DNA of 64,000 nucleotides from Endozoicomonas gorgoniicola (lineage in GTDB: Bacteria; Pseudomonadota; Gammaproteobacteria; Pseudomonadales; Endozoicomonadaceae): the NCBI RefSeq assembly GCF_025562715.2, contig NZ_JAPFCC010000001.1:5542001-5606000 (forward strand). Direction: 5' to 3'. The notes under the pieces are model-generated. The model saw only the letters and a list, made by a program, of their open reading frames with translations. It was not told the DNA's origin and made no database searches. Of the stretch, positions 15,898-24,893 are shown in pieces (the stretch's first letter is position 1; every line of letters begins with the position of its first letter). A program made the position numbers and the translations under genes.

Positions 15898-17358
15898 ATG
15901 AAGTTCATTATCAAGCTGTTTCCGGAAATTACGATTAAAAGTACTCCGGTTCGCAAACGCTTTATTAAAGTGCTGCGAAAGAATATTCGTACCATTCTCA
16001 AGCGTTCCGATGAGGGTGTAGATGTTCGTGGTACCTGGGACTTTATCGAAGTCACGACCTCTTCTGATGATCCTGTTTTACAGGCGGAAGTCGGGGATCA
16101 GCTGAGTCATATCCCCGGTATCGCCTACTGGATGCAGGTGACAGAATACCCCCTGACAACCATTGACGACATTCTTGAAAAAGCACTGCCTGCTTTTCGT
16201 GAGCGTCTGGCAGGCAAAACCTTCCGTGTTACCTGCGCCAGACAGGGAACCCATGATTTTCAGTCTATTGATGTAGAAAAACAGGTGGGCGGTGGTCTGA
16301 ATGTCCACACTGAAGCGGCAGGCGTTAAGCTCAAGAACCCTGATGTTACGGTAAAAATTGAAATTAAACGCGACCGTTATTTTCTGGAGACAGCCCGTGG
16401 TGAAGGCCTTGGTGGCTACCCACTGGGTTCTATGGAGCCTGTTTTATCCCTGATTTCCGGTGGTTTCGACTCAACGGTTTCCAGCTTCCTGACTATGAAG
16501 CGGGGTATTCGTACGCACTTCTGCTTCTTTAACCTCGGTGGCCATGCCCATGAGCTGGCGGTTAAAGAAGTGGCTTATTATCTGTGGAGCCGTTTTGGTT
16601 CATCCCATAACGTTCGGTTTGTCACTGTCCCGTTTGAAGGGGTTGTTGAGGAAATCCTGAAGAATGTGGATAACTCCCAGATGGGGGTGATTCTCAAGCG
16701 TATGATGCTGCGGGCGGCTACTTCGGTGGCTAAAGAAATGCACGTGGAAGCTCTGGTGACCGGTGAGGCAGTGGCTCAGGTATCCAGCCAGACGCTGACC
16801 AATCTGGCGGTGATTGATGCTGCGACGGATCATCTGGTGTTGCGTCCGCTGGTGGCGATGGATAAGCAGGATATTATTGATATCTCTGCTCGAATTGGCA
16901 CTGAGGAGTTTGTTAAAAATATTCCTGAGTACTGTGCGGTTATCTCTAAAAATCCAACGACGAAAGCCAAACCTGAGAAAATTGCAGCGGAAGAAGAACG
17001 CTTTGACTTTGCTCAGCTGGATAAAGCCGTTGCAGAGCATCGCATTGTTTCGGTCAGCGACATTATTGCTGATGACTTAACCCGTGAAGAAGTGGAAGTG
17101 GTTGATCATGTGGATCAGGGCGAGATCATTATTGATATTCGCCATCCGGATGAAGAAGAGATCAAGCCGTTCTCCATGTCAGGTCGTGAAGTGATACATG
17201 TACCTTTCTACCAGTTGCGCACAAAATTTGCTGAACTGGATCGGGAAAAGCACTACCTGTTGTACTGTGAAAAAGGCGTTATGAGCCAGCTGCACGCCAT
17301 GCACCTTCGTGAAGAAGGTCATGATAATGTGTGTGTGTTTAATCCGGATAAAAAGTAG
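15898..17358 (+). CDS. thiI: tRNA 4-thiouridine synthase ThiI
   Basis: A 486-residue sulfurtransferase for 4-thiouridine at tRNA position 8 and for thiamine thiazole synthesis. The start at 15898 gives MKFIIKLFPEITIKSTPV, which aligns with the family N terminus; an in-frame ATG at 15877 would add seven residues. Domains in order: ferredoxin-like and THUMP (about 1-165), a PP-loop ATPase with SLISGGFDSTVSS, and a C-terminal rhodanese domain with the active Cys in LLYCEKGVMSQL. The rhodanese extension is the gammaproteobacterial form. A heptamer repeat follows the stop codon. Confidence 0.96.
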   Translation: MKFIIKLFPEITIKSTPVRKRFIKVLRKNIRTILKRSDEGVDVRGTWDFIEVTTSSDDPVLQAEVGDQLSHIPGIAYWMQVTEYPLTTIDDILEKALPAFRERLAGKTFRVTCARQGTHDFQSIDVEKQVGGGLNVHTEAAGVKLKNPDVTVKIEIKRDRYFLETARGEGLGGYPLGSMEPVLSLISGGFDSTVSSFLTMKRGIRTHFCFFNLGGHAHELAVKEVAYYLWSRFGSSHNVRFVTVPFEGVVEEILKNVDNSQMGVILKRMMLRAATSVAKEMHVEALVTGEAVAQVSSQTLTNLAVIDAATDHLVLRPLVAMDKQDIIDISARIGTEEFVKNIPEYCAVISKNPTTKAKPEKIAAEEERFDFAQLDKAVAEHRIVSVSDIIADDLTREEVEVVDHVDQGEIIIDIRHPDEEEIKPFSMSGREVIHVPFYQLRTKFAELDREKHYLLYCEKGVMSQLHAMHLREEGHDNVCVFNPDKK

Positions 17359-17365
17359 CTTTTAT

Positions 17366-17407
17366 CGCAGTCCGCAGTCCGCAGTCCGCAGTCCGCAGTC
17401 CGCAGTC
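17366..17407 (+). repeat. Heptamer tandem repeat, six units of CGCAGTC
   Basis: Six perfect 7-bp units begin eight bases after the thiI stop. It is too short and regular to be a terminator. Such arrays often differ in copy number between strains. Confidence 0.95.
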
Positions 17408-17487
17408 TGATACCCTTGAATCACTCAGGTTTCAGCAACACAATGGCAGTTAATTGATCTGAGTTTTAGAACAAGGTTGTGCAAGTA

Positions 17488-17997
17488 ATGAAAATAGCGA
17501 TGATTGCTGCGGTTGCGGAAAATAACGCAATTGGCATTAACAACAAAATGCCCTGGTATCTGCCTGGTGACCTGCGTTATTTCAAAGCAGTGACCATGGG
17601 TAAGCCGATTATCATGGGGCGTAAGACTTTTGACTCCCTGCGCAAGCCCCTGCCCGGGCGCACCAATATCGTCATCACCCGGGATGCTGACTGGCACCAT
17701 GAGGGGGTAAAAGTGGTTCACAGTCTCGATGAGGCGCTGGCACTGGCAGAAGACATTGCCCTGATCAATGGCAATGACGAGGTGATGGTCATTGGTGGTG
17801 CGCAGATCTATCAGCAGGCTCTGGGTAAAGCTGACCGGCTTTATCTGACAAAGGTTTACCAGAGCTTTGAAGGCGATGCTTTCTTTCCGGACATTAACGA
17901 AAGCGACTGGCTTGAAACCGCCAGACAGGATATGCAGTCTGAAGATGAAGAACCCCTGACCTTCAGCTATCTGGTGCTGGATCGTAAAACGCAATAA
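17488..17997 (+). CDS. folA: Dihydrofolate reductase
   Basis: A 169-residue chromosomal DHFR that reduces dihydrofolate to tetrahydrofolate with NADPH. Family motifs are MIAAVAENNAIGINNKMPWYLPGDLRYFK (substrate loop), PIIMGRKTFDSL (NADPH binding), PLPGRTNIVITR and VMVIGGAQIYQQAL. The catalytic acidic residue is Asp in PGDLRYFK. The ATG at 17488 is preferred by alignment; a GTG at 17479 in frame would add three residues. It stands alone between thiI and a large unknown gene. Confidence 0.95.
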   Translation: MKIAMIAAVAENNAIGINNKMPWYLPGDLRYFKAVTMGKPIIMGRKTFDSLRKPLPGRTNIVITRDADWHHEGVKVVHSLDEALALAEDIALINGNDEVMVIGGAQIYQQALGKADRLYLTKVYQSFEGDAFFPDINESDWLETARQDMQSEDEEPLTFSYLVLDRKTQ

Positions 17998-18228
17998 AAA
18001 GAATGATCTGCCTGAGTGCATACTGTTTCTGTCGCTTTTGCTGTGAAAGGGACAGTATTCACTCGTGCTGACTGCAAATCTGACCTGAATCCCCCGTCAT
18101 CTATATTTTAAAAGTCGCTGCATAGAAATTTTTTAATTTCTATTTGTGATTTAAAAGAACGATTGAATACCGAAAATAGTAAAAACAAGAGTTCTTATCG
18201 AATTTAAATATCTCAGGGATTCAGAGGT

Positions 18229-20574
18229 ATGCACAGACTCAGGGCTGATAACCTTTCAGGAGCCAAACCAAATCCGGAACTGCCCCCGCTGTCAAACCCG
18301 AATAGCAGGGAGCTTGTGGTTTCTGAATATCAGACCTGGAGGGGACATCTGGTCTCCGCCTTTTCTTCCTTTTCTCATGGGGTTAAGCGTTTTCTTTTCG
18401 GAAAGCCTTCTGCAGAGCGAGTGTTAAGTCTTTATGACTCATTTTGTATGGAGGCACGAAGTCGCATTCCCGATGCGTTCCACCGCAGTATCAAGGATTA
18501 TGAAATAGCCTGCGTCATGCACCTCCATGGCATTGGGGAGGTTAAGAGCAAGACTATTGATGATCAGCAGTTTGCGGTGCTTGCAGAGGGCTCGAAACTT
18601 GTCCGTAAAAATCTACTGGATTCAATAAAGGCGGATGTCGAGCTTTCGACCACTGAACTGGCTTATCGCTTTCTTTCTGAAGACCGGAGGCTGCCAACCG
18701 GGTTTCTGGAAAGAGCGTTACTTCCTCATTTTGTCGATACGGTGGTTCAATATTACACCGATGACCGGGATGCGGCTGAAGACCTGGTGGCTGAAATCGC
18801 ACTTTCTCAGGGTTTGCGAGAAGATCGGGATATTACTTTCGAACGTATTCTGGAAGTCAAAAACCGCATCCGCTGGCATTTCAGTGGTCAGCCTGATCCG
18901 GAAAGAGCGCGAATGGATTATCCGGATAAACCAGCGGAGCTACTGGTCTTTGACCGCTCAAACCCAGCTTCCACTGCACCGGCTCTTGAGCAACCGGGTG
19001 AGAGCCGTTATGAGCTGGATCGGGAAGATAAAAAGTACATTCGAACGGTGGTGGATAATGGTAAAGGCTTGAAAATCCCCCGGCATGATTTGCTGAACCG
19101 ACTGAAGCGCAAGACATTAAGAAATAAGAAAGAAATGCTTATTGGAGCCTTAGGGACTCTGTTCAGTACTTTTTTTCTTGGTGTTGGTACGGGTGGTATG
19201 GCAGCAGTGCTGAACCTTGTGTATTACTTTGGCTATTACGCTCTCTGGAGTGGTATCACCCATGCAGTGAGGATGGTAAAGGCTTTAAAAGCCATCCAGA
19301 GAATGCAGATGTCCGGAGACTTTCGTCTGAATGGCACTGAGTTTAATGTGATCAGTGAACTGGATGAAAAAAAACTGAGGGTGTTCCTGCGCAGTCTGCG
19401 TTATGTCTGCAGCCATGAAACGCTGGCACGTATTTATAATGCTTATGCTGAACTGGAGAAAGATGCAGAAGTACGACTGGCTATGACGCCTGACGCCCGT
19501 TCTCTGGATGATTTAATAAAACTGGAAGAAGGGCGTGCCCGCTATTTGCATCGGCGTGGAAATCTCAGAAAGGCTTTCAGGCTTTACGATATTCTTTATA
19601 CGACCATCACAGCTGACCTTGGCAGAATGGATCAGGAATGGGAAAAGAGTGTTGGTGACTTATGGAACGCCAAGTTTGAAAAAATGAACCCTGCCCGTCG
19701 AGAGGCTCTTTTTAACCGGGCGGCCAATGATTCCAGGGTAACGGAAAGCAGGTTTCATGTGGTGACGAATAAGTCGGGCTGGCTAAAAAGTATCTTTCCG
19801 AAGCTTTCAAAAAATAGAGGGTTACGCTCTGCCAAACGGCAGCAGGCACTTGAAGACTATGAGCGGATTGTTAATCAGGAAATACCGGAACTGACTCATA
19901 ATGAGGCTGACAGGAATATGTTAAGCCGGCATGCCGAAACGGCAGTTCATGTTGCCAAGGATGGAATTGGCCTCTACATGATGAAGCTGGTGAGAGATAC
20001 GGTGAACTCAACACTGGCTCACGGACTGAAACTGGGTTGGTCCAGTATTCAGGGAGCTCCCAGGCTGGAAGTCTTACCTTTAGTACCCAAACCCTCACTT
20101 CAGGGACTGTCGATGTTTGGCTTTTTCTTCACAGTCGACTTTTTGCTGGAGCGGGTAAACTCAAGGATCAATAAAGAGCGGTTTCAGGCCATCCAAAGAG
20201 GCAGTAAAAAGAAGACAGGGTTTGGCCCATGGCGCAGATATCGAACCGGACGCGAAGAAGTCAATACCATGCGCAGGCTCTCGAAAGACCAGCTTCCTGA
20301 TTTTGTCGAAAAAACGCTGAAGTTGCACAAGTATCACAAAGAGCTGATGGATGAGCTGGCATTTCAAAAAGAGTTGGGTAATAAAAGCTCATCCGCTAAA
20401 CCTTATGAGTACATGGATGAATATGAAGCCGCTATCATGATTCTGAAACGGAAAAAATATGAGTTCTGGGTCAGGGAAATGATGGCTGGCGCTGTTGGTG
20501 AGCTGCATCGAAGTATTCAAACCAAAACACAGTATCTTGATTCCAGAATGGCAGATATTATCGCTGGCGAATGA
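18229..20574 (+). CDS. Large protein of unknown function, coupled to an NTPDase
   Basis: A 781-residue protein matching no family I recognise. No N-terminal signal peptide is visible; the N terminus is Asn/Pro/Ser-rich, as in some type III secreted proteins. Most of it is helical and charged. A hydrophobic segment at about residues 303-345 (LIGALGTLFSTFFLGVGTGG and then a Tyr/Trp-rich stretch) could be one or two membrane helices, and a weaker one lies near 626-640 (LSMFGFFFTVDFLL). The stop overlaps the next start as ATGA, so translation of the two genes should be coupled. AGAGGT precedes the ATG. A membrane-inserting effector is one possibility, not shown. Confidence 0.75.
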   Translation: MHRLRADNLSGAKPNPELPPLSNPNSRELVVSEYQTWRGHLVSAFSSFSHGVKRFLFGKPSAERVLSLYDSFCMEARSRIPDAFHRSIKDYEIACVMHLHGIGEVKSKTIDDQQFAVLAEGSKLVRKNLLDSIKADVELSTTELAYRFLSEDRRLPTGFLERALLPHFVDTVVQYYTDDRDAAEDLVAEIALSQGLREDRDITFERILEVKNRIRWHFSGQPDPERARMDYPDKPAELLVFDRSNPASTAPALEQPGESRYELDREDKKYIRTVVDNGKGLKIPRHDLLNRLKRKTLRNKKEMLIGALGTLFSTFFLGVGTGGMAAVLNLVYYFGYYALWSGITHAVRMVKALKAIQRMQMSGDFRLNGTEFNVISELDEKKLRVFLRSLRYVCSHETLARIYNAYAELEKDAEVRLAMTPDARSLDDLIKLEEGRARYLHRRGNLRKAFRLYDILYTTITADLGRMDQEWEKSVGDLWNAKFEKMNPARREALFNRAANDSRVTESRFHVVTNKSGWLKSIFPKLSKNRGLRSAKRQQALEDYERIVNQEIPELTHNEADRNMLSRHAETAVHVAKDGIGLYMMKLVRDTVNSTLAHGLKLGWSSIQGAPRLEVLPLVPKPSLQGLSMFGFFFTVDFLLERVNSRINKERFQAIQRGSKKKTGFGPWRRYRTGREEVNTMRRLSKDQLPDFVEKTLKLHKYHKELMDELAFQKELGNKSSSAKPYEYMDEYEAAIMILKRKKYEFWVREMMAGAVGELHRSIQTKTQYLDSRMADIIAGE

Positions 20575-22166
20575 TTTTTTCTGCGCTATTCTTTGCTTTC
20601 CTGAAAATTTTAAACATACTAAAATTTGAAATCATAATGATGCCTTCATTGATTTTTCTTCGAACCTTATTTAGTGGAATAACTGAAAGTAAGCCATATT
20701 TAGCTATTTTTTCCGAGCAGCCAGCCCGATTATGCTTTTCCTTTCTTGTAACCGCATTTTTTGGCCCTTCATTATTTGCCGATTCAGAACAGGAATACCT
20801 TGAAACTCGAAAACTGGTTCTTGTTGATGATGGCAGTTCATCGTCAAGACTCATGTCTTTCTGTTTTGGCAGACACTCGGTTAATGAAGAGTTTCGTCTA
20901 ATCAGGCAGTCACCTATGAAAGAAGGCAGCCCTCTACGTCTTGATCACGGTGGAATTGATGATGATTCAGCACAAATCATTGCGAATCTTCTGAAAGATG
21001 AAAACTTCTGTAAATCAGCTAATAAGGCGACAGAGCGCCCGGCTTTCTTTCTTGGAGCCACCGCAGGTAAGCGGAGTGACAGTATAAATACAGAGAAACT
21101 GTTCCTGAAGATCCGGGATAAACTGGCAAAATTTGGCGTTACTGATAAAAAATATGATATTGAGTTGAAGTTGCTTGAAGGCTGGAAAGAAGGTGCGATG
21201 AACTGGCTTGCTGTCAATCATTTTTATGGTCGCTTTGGTACTAACGAGAAACCGTTTGGCATTGTGGAGCTGGGCGGGAAATCTACTCAAATGGCATTCA
21301 GTCTTGCAGGGGCTTCGATTACTGCAATTAAGCCAGGGCTCAGTAACAATATGGCTGAATCTATTGCCGTCCCTGGTGACGATTACAATTACGTTGACAT
21401 TGATCGTGAAGACGATGAAAAACCCGAAGTGACGGTTTTTTCCGAATCAAAAATGGGTTTTGGTCTTAACCATGCCTACCAGGTCTACAGTGACAGGTTT
21501 ACAGCGGATAACCCTTGTGAAGCAACTGAGAAGGATACAGAGGCGAATGCAGGCGAATGTCAGAAAGCCATGGATAGCCTGTTTCAGCCAGATAACATCA
21601 AGACTAACGACAAGGTGCCTTTAAATTTCAGACAGAAAAACGAGCAGTTGCATCAGTACATGCCGGAGACCTTTTATCTGAGTGGTTATTTTTATGACTA
21701 TACCGTACATCTTGGGCTTCACTCCCAACTGACAATTGATGACCTGGACAAAGCCGCAATCTATTCTTGCAAGAACTTTTCGGGAGAGTATCTGGGAAAG
21801 GCACAGCGTAAAGAAGTTGAGCCAGATATTCTAAAATTGTTTTCTAACAATGAATTGGCTACAAAGGAGAGTGCCCGTGTTGTCACCTCCCCGGATAGTT
21901 TTAAGTACAGTGGTTCTATTCAGAGAGTCAATTACAGCCGTCTCTGTGGAACTTTGACTTATATGGTTTCGCTATTGAAAAATCTGGGAATTAAGTCTCA
22001 TCATAAGCTAATTATGGTTAAATCATTCGTCTTCGAAGGCAAACCGTATCCGGCTACCTGGTCTCCCGGTTACGCTTATGCTTGGTCTAATGACTACGCT
22101 TCCAGCCTGATACAAACAGACTCAGCAAGAAACGATAAAACGAATACGCCATCTCATAATCCATAA
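20571..22166 (+). CDS. GDA1/CD39-family nucleoside triphosphate diphosphohydrolase (apyrase)
   Basis: A 531-residue NTPDase that would hydrolyse NTPs and NDPs with divalent metal. Apyrase regions are visible: ACR1 VDDGSSSSRL (about 85-94), ACR3 LGATAGKRSD (161-170), ACR4 with LEGWKEGAMNWLAVN (202-216) and VELGGKSTQMAF (232-243). An N-terminal hydrophobic stretch ending PSLFADSEQ (about 54-73) suggests export; internal ATGs at 20637 and 20640 are alternative starts. This family is mainly eukaryotic; Legionella uses secreted members in infection. Here it overlaps the unknown gene upstream by 4 bp. Its stop codon lies inside a heptamer repeat. Confidence 0.85.
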   Translation: MIFSALFFAFLKILNILKFEIIMMPSLIFLRTLFSGITESKPYLAIFSEQPARLCFSFLVTAFFGPSLFADSEQEYLETRKLVLVDDGSSSSRLMSFCFGRHSVNEEFRLIRQSPMKEGSPLRLDHGGIDDDSAQIIANLLKDENFCKSANKATERPAFFLGATAGKRSDSINTEKLFLKIRDKLAKFGVTDKKYDIELKLLEGWKEGAMNWLAVNHFYGRFGTNEKPFGIVELGGKSTQMAFSLAGASITAIKPGLSNNMAESIAVPGDDYNYVDIDREDDEKPEVTVFSESKMGFGLNHAYQVYSDRFTADNPCEATEKDTEANAGECQKAMDSLFQPDNIKTNDKVPLNFRQKNEQLHQYMPETFYLSGYFYDYTVHLGLHSQLTIDDLDKAAIYSCKNFSGEYLGKAQRKEVEPDILKLFSNNELATKESARVVTSPDSFKYSGSIQRVNYSRLCGTLTYMVSLLKNLGIKSHHKLIMVKSFVFEGKPYPATWSPGYAYAWSNDYASSLIQTDSARNDKTNTPSHNP

Positions 22167-22175
22167 TCCATAAGC
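22155..22175 (+). repeat. Heptamer tandem repeat at the end of the NTPDase gene
   Basis: CATAATC, CATAATC, CATAAGC, with CGCAGCC following. The NTPDase stop TAA falls within the repeat, so a change in unit number would change the last codons. Confidence 0.75.
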
Positions 22176-22201
22176 CGCAGCCGCGACCAGATGAAGTCGA
22201 A

Positions 22202-23524
22202 TCAAATACTAAGAGCCAGTATTTTTGACTGCCGTTTAACGTTGTACTGCTGCCTTTTCTCAGGTAGCAGTGCCTTGGCATCGACCTCTTTAAAACCACG
22301 CTCCATAAACCAGTGAACGGTTTGCGTGGTTAAAACAAAAACCTGTTCAAGTTTTTGCTGCTTTGCCTGTTCTACTATGGCTTCCAGCAGGCTGTCACCG
22401 CGCTTGTCTTTACGATATTCAGGATGCACCACCAGACAGGCCAGCTCTGCTGTTTTCTTACCGGGGAAAGGGTGAATAGCTGCGCAACCAATAATGGTGC
22501 CATCAAGATCAATGACCCGGAACAGGCTGATTTCCCGTTCCAGCTCTTTTCTGGACCGGCGTCTGAGAACGCCCGCTTCTTCCAGAGGCCTGATCAGTTC
22601 AAGAATGCCGGTAACATCTTCAATGGTGGCCGTACGGATTTCCTCATAACGATCACGGGACACCATCGTGCCTCTGCCATCCCGGGTAAACAGCTCCAGC
22701 AACAGGGAACCGTCTTCCTGAAAGTTCACTATCTGGGCTCGCTCTACGCCATCAAGGCAAGCATTGATGGCAGAAGACAAAAGACGTGTAAGGTGAATCT
22801 GGTCATCTTGCTTTTTCAGCTTATCCAGATACTGGTTTGCAGTGGCTGGAGATAGCTGACTGATTAACTGGCCGTCTTCGTTGGTAACCCCCCCCTGCTT
22901 TCCAAACAGAACAAGCTTTTCAGCTTTTAAGTGAATGGCGGTATGGGTTGCCAGTTCTTCGACTTCAATATTGAACACTTCGCCTGTTGGTGAGAGACCA
23001 AGGCAGGGCAGTAACACAATGTAATCATTGTCCAGCAGCTGGTGGATGGCTTTATCATCAATGCGACGCACTCCGCCCGTATGCTGGAAATCATTTCCGT
23101 CAAGCACCCCCAATGGTTTAGCGGTCACAAAGTTACCACTGACAACACGGATGCTGGCACCCTGCATGGGGGAATTGACCAGACTGGAAGACAGGCGCGA
23201 CTCAATCAGCGCCCGCAGGTTGCCAACGGCATCCATAACGCACTCAAGGCTTTGTTTGTCGGTAATGCGGCGATTCTGGTAATAGTTTGACTTAAGCCCT
23301 TTTTCTTTCAGTCGGTTTTCGATCTGGGGACGAGCGCCATACACCAGCACCATACGTACCCCAAGACTGCTTAGCAGGGCAATGTCATTGATTATGTTCG
23401 TCAGATTGTCATGCGCCAGAGCCTCTCCCCCCAGAGTGATGACAAATGTTTTGCCATGGTGGGCATGAATATAGGGAGAAGACTGACGAAAAAATTTTAC
23501 ATACTCGGTGCTGAAATCATTCAC
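22202..23524 (-). CDS. argA: Amino-acid N-acetyltransferase (N-acetylglutamate synthase)
   Basis: A 440-residue ArgA that makes N-acetylglutamate, the first step of arginine synthesis. An N-terminal amino-acid-kinase-like regulatory domain (KTFVITLGGEALAHDN; GVRMVLVYGARPQIE; LLPCLGLSPTGEVFN) is followed by a C-terminal GNAT domain (about 295-440: ELACLVVHPEYRKDKRGDSL). The length matches the E. coli enzyme. Feedback inhibition by arginine through the kinase-like domain is typical. argE follows upstream on the same strand after 47 bases and is probably cotranscribed. Confidence 0.96.
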   Translation of the reverse strand: MNDFSTEYVKFFRQSSPYIHAHHGKTFVITLGGEALAHDNLTNIINDIALLSSLGVRMVLVYGARPQIENRLKEKGLKSNYYQNRRITDKQSLECVMDAVGNLRALIESRLSSSLVNSPMQGASIRVVSGNFVTAKPLGVLDGNDFQHTGGVRRIDDKAIHQLLDNDYIVLLPCLGLSPTGEVFNIEVEELATHTAIHLKAEKLVLFGKQGGVTNEDGQLISQLSPATANQYLDKLKKQDDQIHLTRLLSSAINACLDGVERAQIVNFQEDGSLLLELFTRDGRGTMVSRDRYEEIRTATIEDVTGILELIRPLEEAGVLRRRSRKELEREISLFRVIDLDGTIIGCAAIHPFPGKKTAELACLVVHPEYRKDKRGDSLLEAIVEQAKQQKLEQVFVLTTQTVHWFMERGFKEVDAKALLPEKRQQYNVKRQSKILALSI

Positions 23525-23571
23525 AAGTTGGCCAGGTAGTTATTTTCTTCGTTGATTACTGCATTTTCCGC

Positions 23572-24735
23572 TCATGGCTGTTTGAGACAATACTGCCTGA
23601 TCAGGGCTTTTAGCAAACTTATTGTAGGTTCGATTCGGTCAAGGGCAAGGAATTCGTCTGGCTGATGAGCCTGATCAATATCACCGGGACCCAGAACCAC
23701 AGTGTCCATTCCCATCTGACTGAAAAAAGGCGCTTCTGTTGTGAACACGGCGGACTGGGCTTTATGCCCGGTCAGGGCTTCACAGGTTTTGACCAGTTCG
23801 GAGTCGGCAAGGCCTGAAAACGGATCAACACAGGCCTGAATGGGTTCCAGGTTCAGCTCTACACCATCGGCACGGGCAATGGGTTGTAGTCTGTTATTGA
23901 GTTTTAAACGAACTTCATTGCTGTCCATACCGGGTAATAGCCGGACATCAAAATCAAGCTCGCACTGCCCGCAGATACGGTTGGGGTTGTCACCACCATG
24001 GATACAGCCAAGGTTCATGGTGGGAGATGGAATGGTAAATCCGGGGTTGTTATATTGCTCAGCCAGTTCTGCCCGAAAAGTCATCACTTCGGAAATCACT
24101 TTGTGTGCGGTTTCCAACGCGTTCTTCCCCAGCGCCGGGTTGCTGGAATGTCCTGACTGACCAACCACCCGTATGCGTTCCATCATAATGCCTTTGTGCA
24201 TATAGATTGGTGCTAAGCCGGTGGGCTCACCGATCACGGCATAACGAGCCTTTGGACGTCCTGCGGTCACCAGAGCCCTGGCACCTGACATGGAAGACTC
24301 TTCGTCTGCTGTAGCAAGGACAATCAAAGGGGCTTTCAGATCGCCTTCGGCAAACTCTCTGGCGGCTTCCATAATCAGTGGAAAAAAGCCCTTCATGTCA
24401 CAACTGCCAAGCCCGTAGAAACGATTATTTTTCTCTACCAGCTTGAAGGGATCAGTTTGCCAGAGCTGCTCGTTGTAGGGAACCGTGTCTGTGTGTCCGG
24501 CCAGAACCAGCCCCCCGGGACCCTGTCCCAGAGTAGCAATAAGGTTGGCTTTCCCGGAGAGTCCCGGAACCGGCATGATTTCACAATGAAACCCCATGCT
24601 TTCAAACCAGCTGGCCAGTTCATGGATAACAGGCAGGTTGCCCATATCCAGTGACGACTGGGTAGAGCTGACAGAAGGCAGCTCAATCAGACGGGAAAGG
24701 GCTGATCGTAAATCGGGCTGAATGCTTACAGACAT
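23572..24735 (-). CDS. argE: Acetylornithine deacetylase
   Basis: A 387-residue M20-family dimetal hydrolase that frees ornithine from N-acetylornithine. Metal and catalytic motifs are LAGHTDTVPYN, LGSCDMKGFFP, ATADEESSMSGARAL (catalytic Glu) and VIGEPTGL; the dimerisation domain has VVGQSGHSSNP. The final His ligand lies in GDIDQAHQPDEFLALD. It pairs with argA downstream, which gives the linear arginine pathway with deacetylation. No Arg box was searched for in detail. Confidence 0.95.
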   Translation of the reverse strand: MSVSIQPDLRSALSRLIELPSVSSTQSSLDMGNLPVIHELASWFESMGFHCEIMPVPGLSGKANLIATLGQGPGGLVLAGHTDTVPYNEQLWQTDPFKLVEKNNRFYGLGSCDMKGFFPLIMEAAREFAEGDLKAPLIVLATADEESSMSGARALVTAGRPKARYAVIGEPTGLAPIYMHKGIMMERIRVVGQSGHSSNPALGKNALETAHKVISEVMTFRAELAEQYNNPGFTIPSPTMNLGCIHGGDNPNRICGQCELDFDVRLLPGMDSNEVRLKLNNRLQPIARADGVELNLEPIQACVDPFSGLADSELVKTCEALTGHKAQSAVFTTEAPFFSQMGMDTVVLGPGDIDQAHQPDEFLALDRIEPTISLLKALIRQYCLKQP

Positions 24736-24855
24736 ATTCTGGTACCGGTTCCGGGTCGCCTTGATTCTGGAGTCAACGGTTTTGGCAGCTTTCTCATGAT
24801 ATCAGTCTGTCGGAATAATGAAGAATTATTTATGCGGAAAGGCGGTACAGAAGCT

Positions 24856-24878
24856 CTCCCGGCCTTATCAGCCGGGAG
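24856..24878 (-). terminator. Hairpin after the OprD-type porin gene
   Basis: A perfect 8-bp stem CTCCCGGC/GCCGGGAG with a seven-base loop, 16 bases beyond the porin stop. No T-tract follows on the minus strand, so it may act as a stability element or a weak terminator. Confidence 0.5.
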
Positions 24879-24893
24879 ATGGTGACGAGGTGA

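Noticed and set aside
17366..17407. Heptamer array considered as a CRISPR remnant
   Set aside because: Units are contiguous with no spacers and no cas genes are near.
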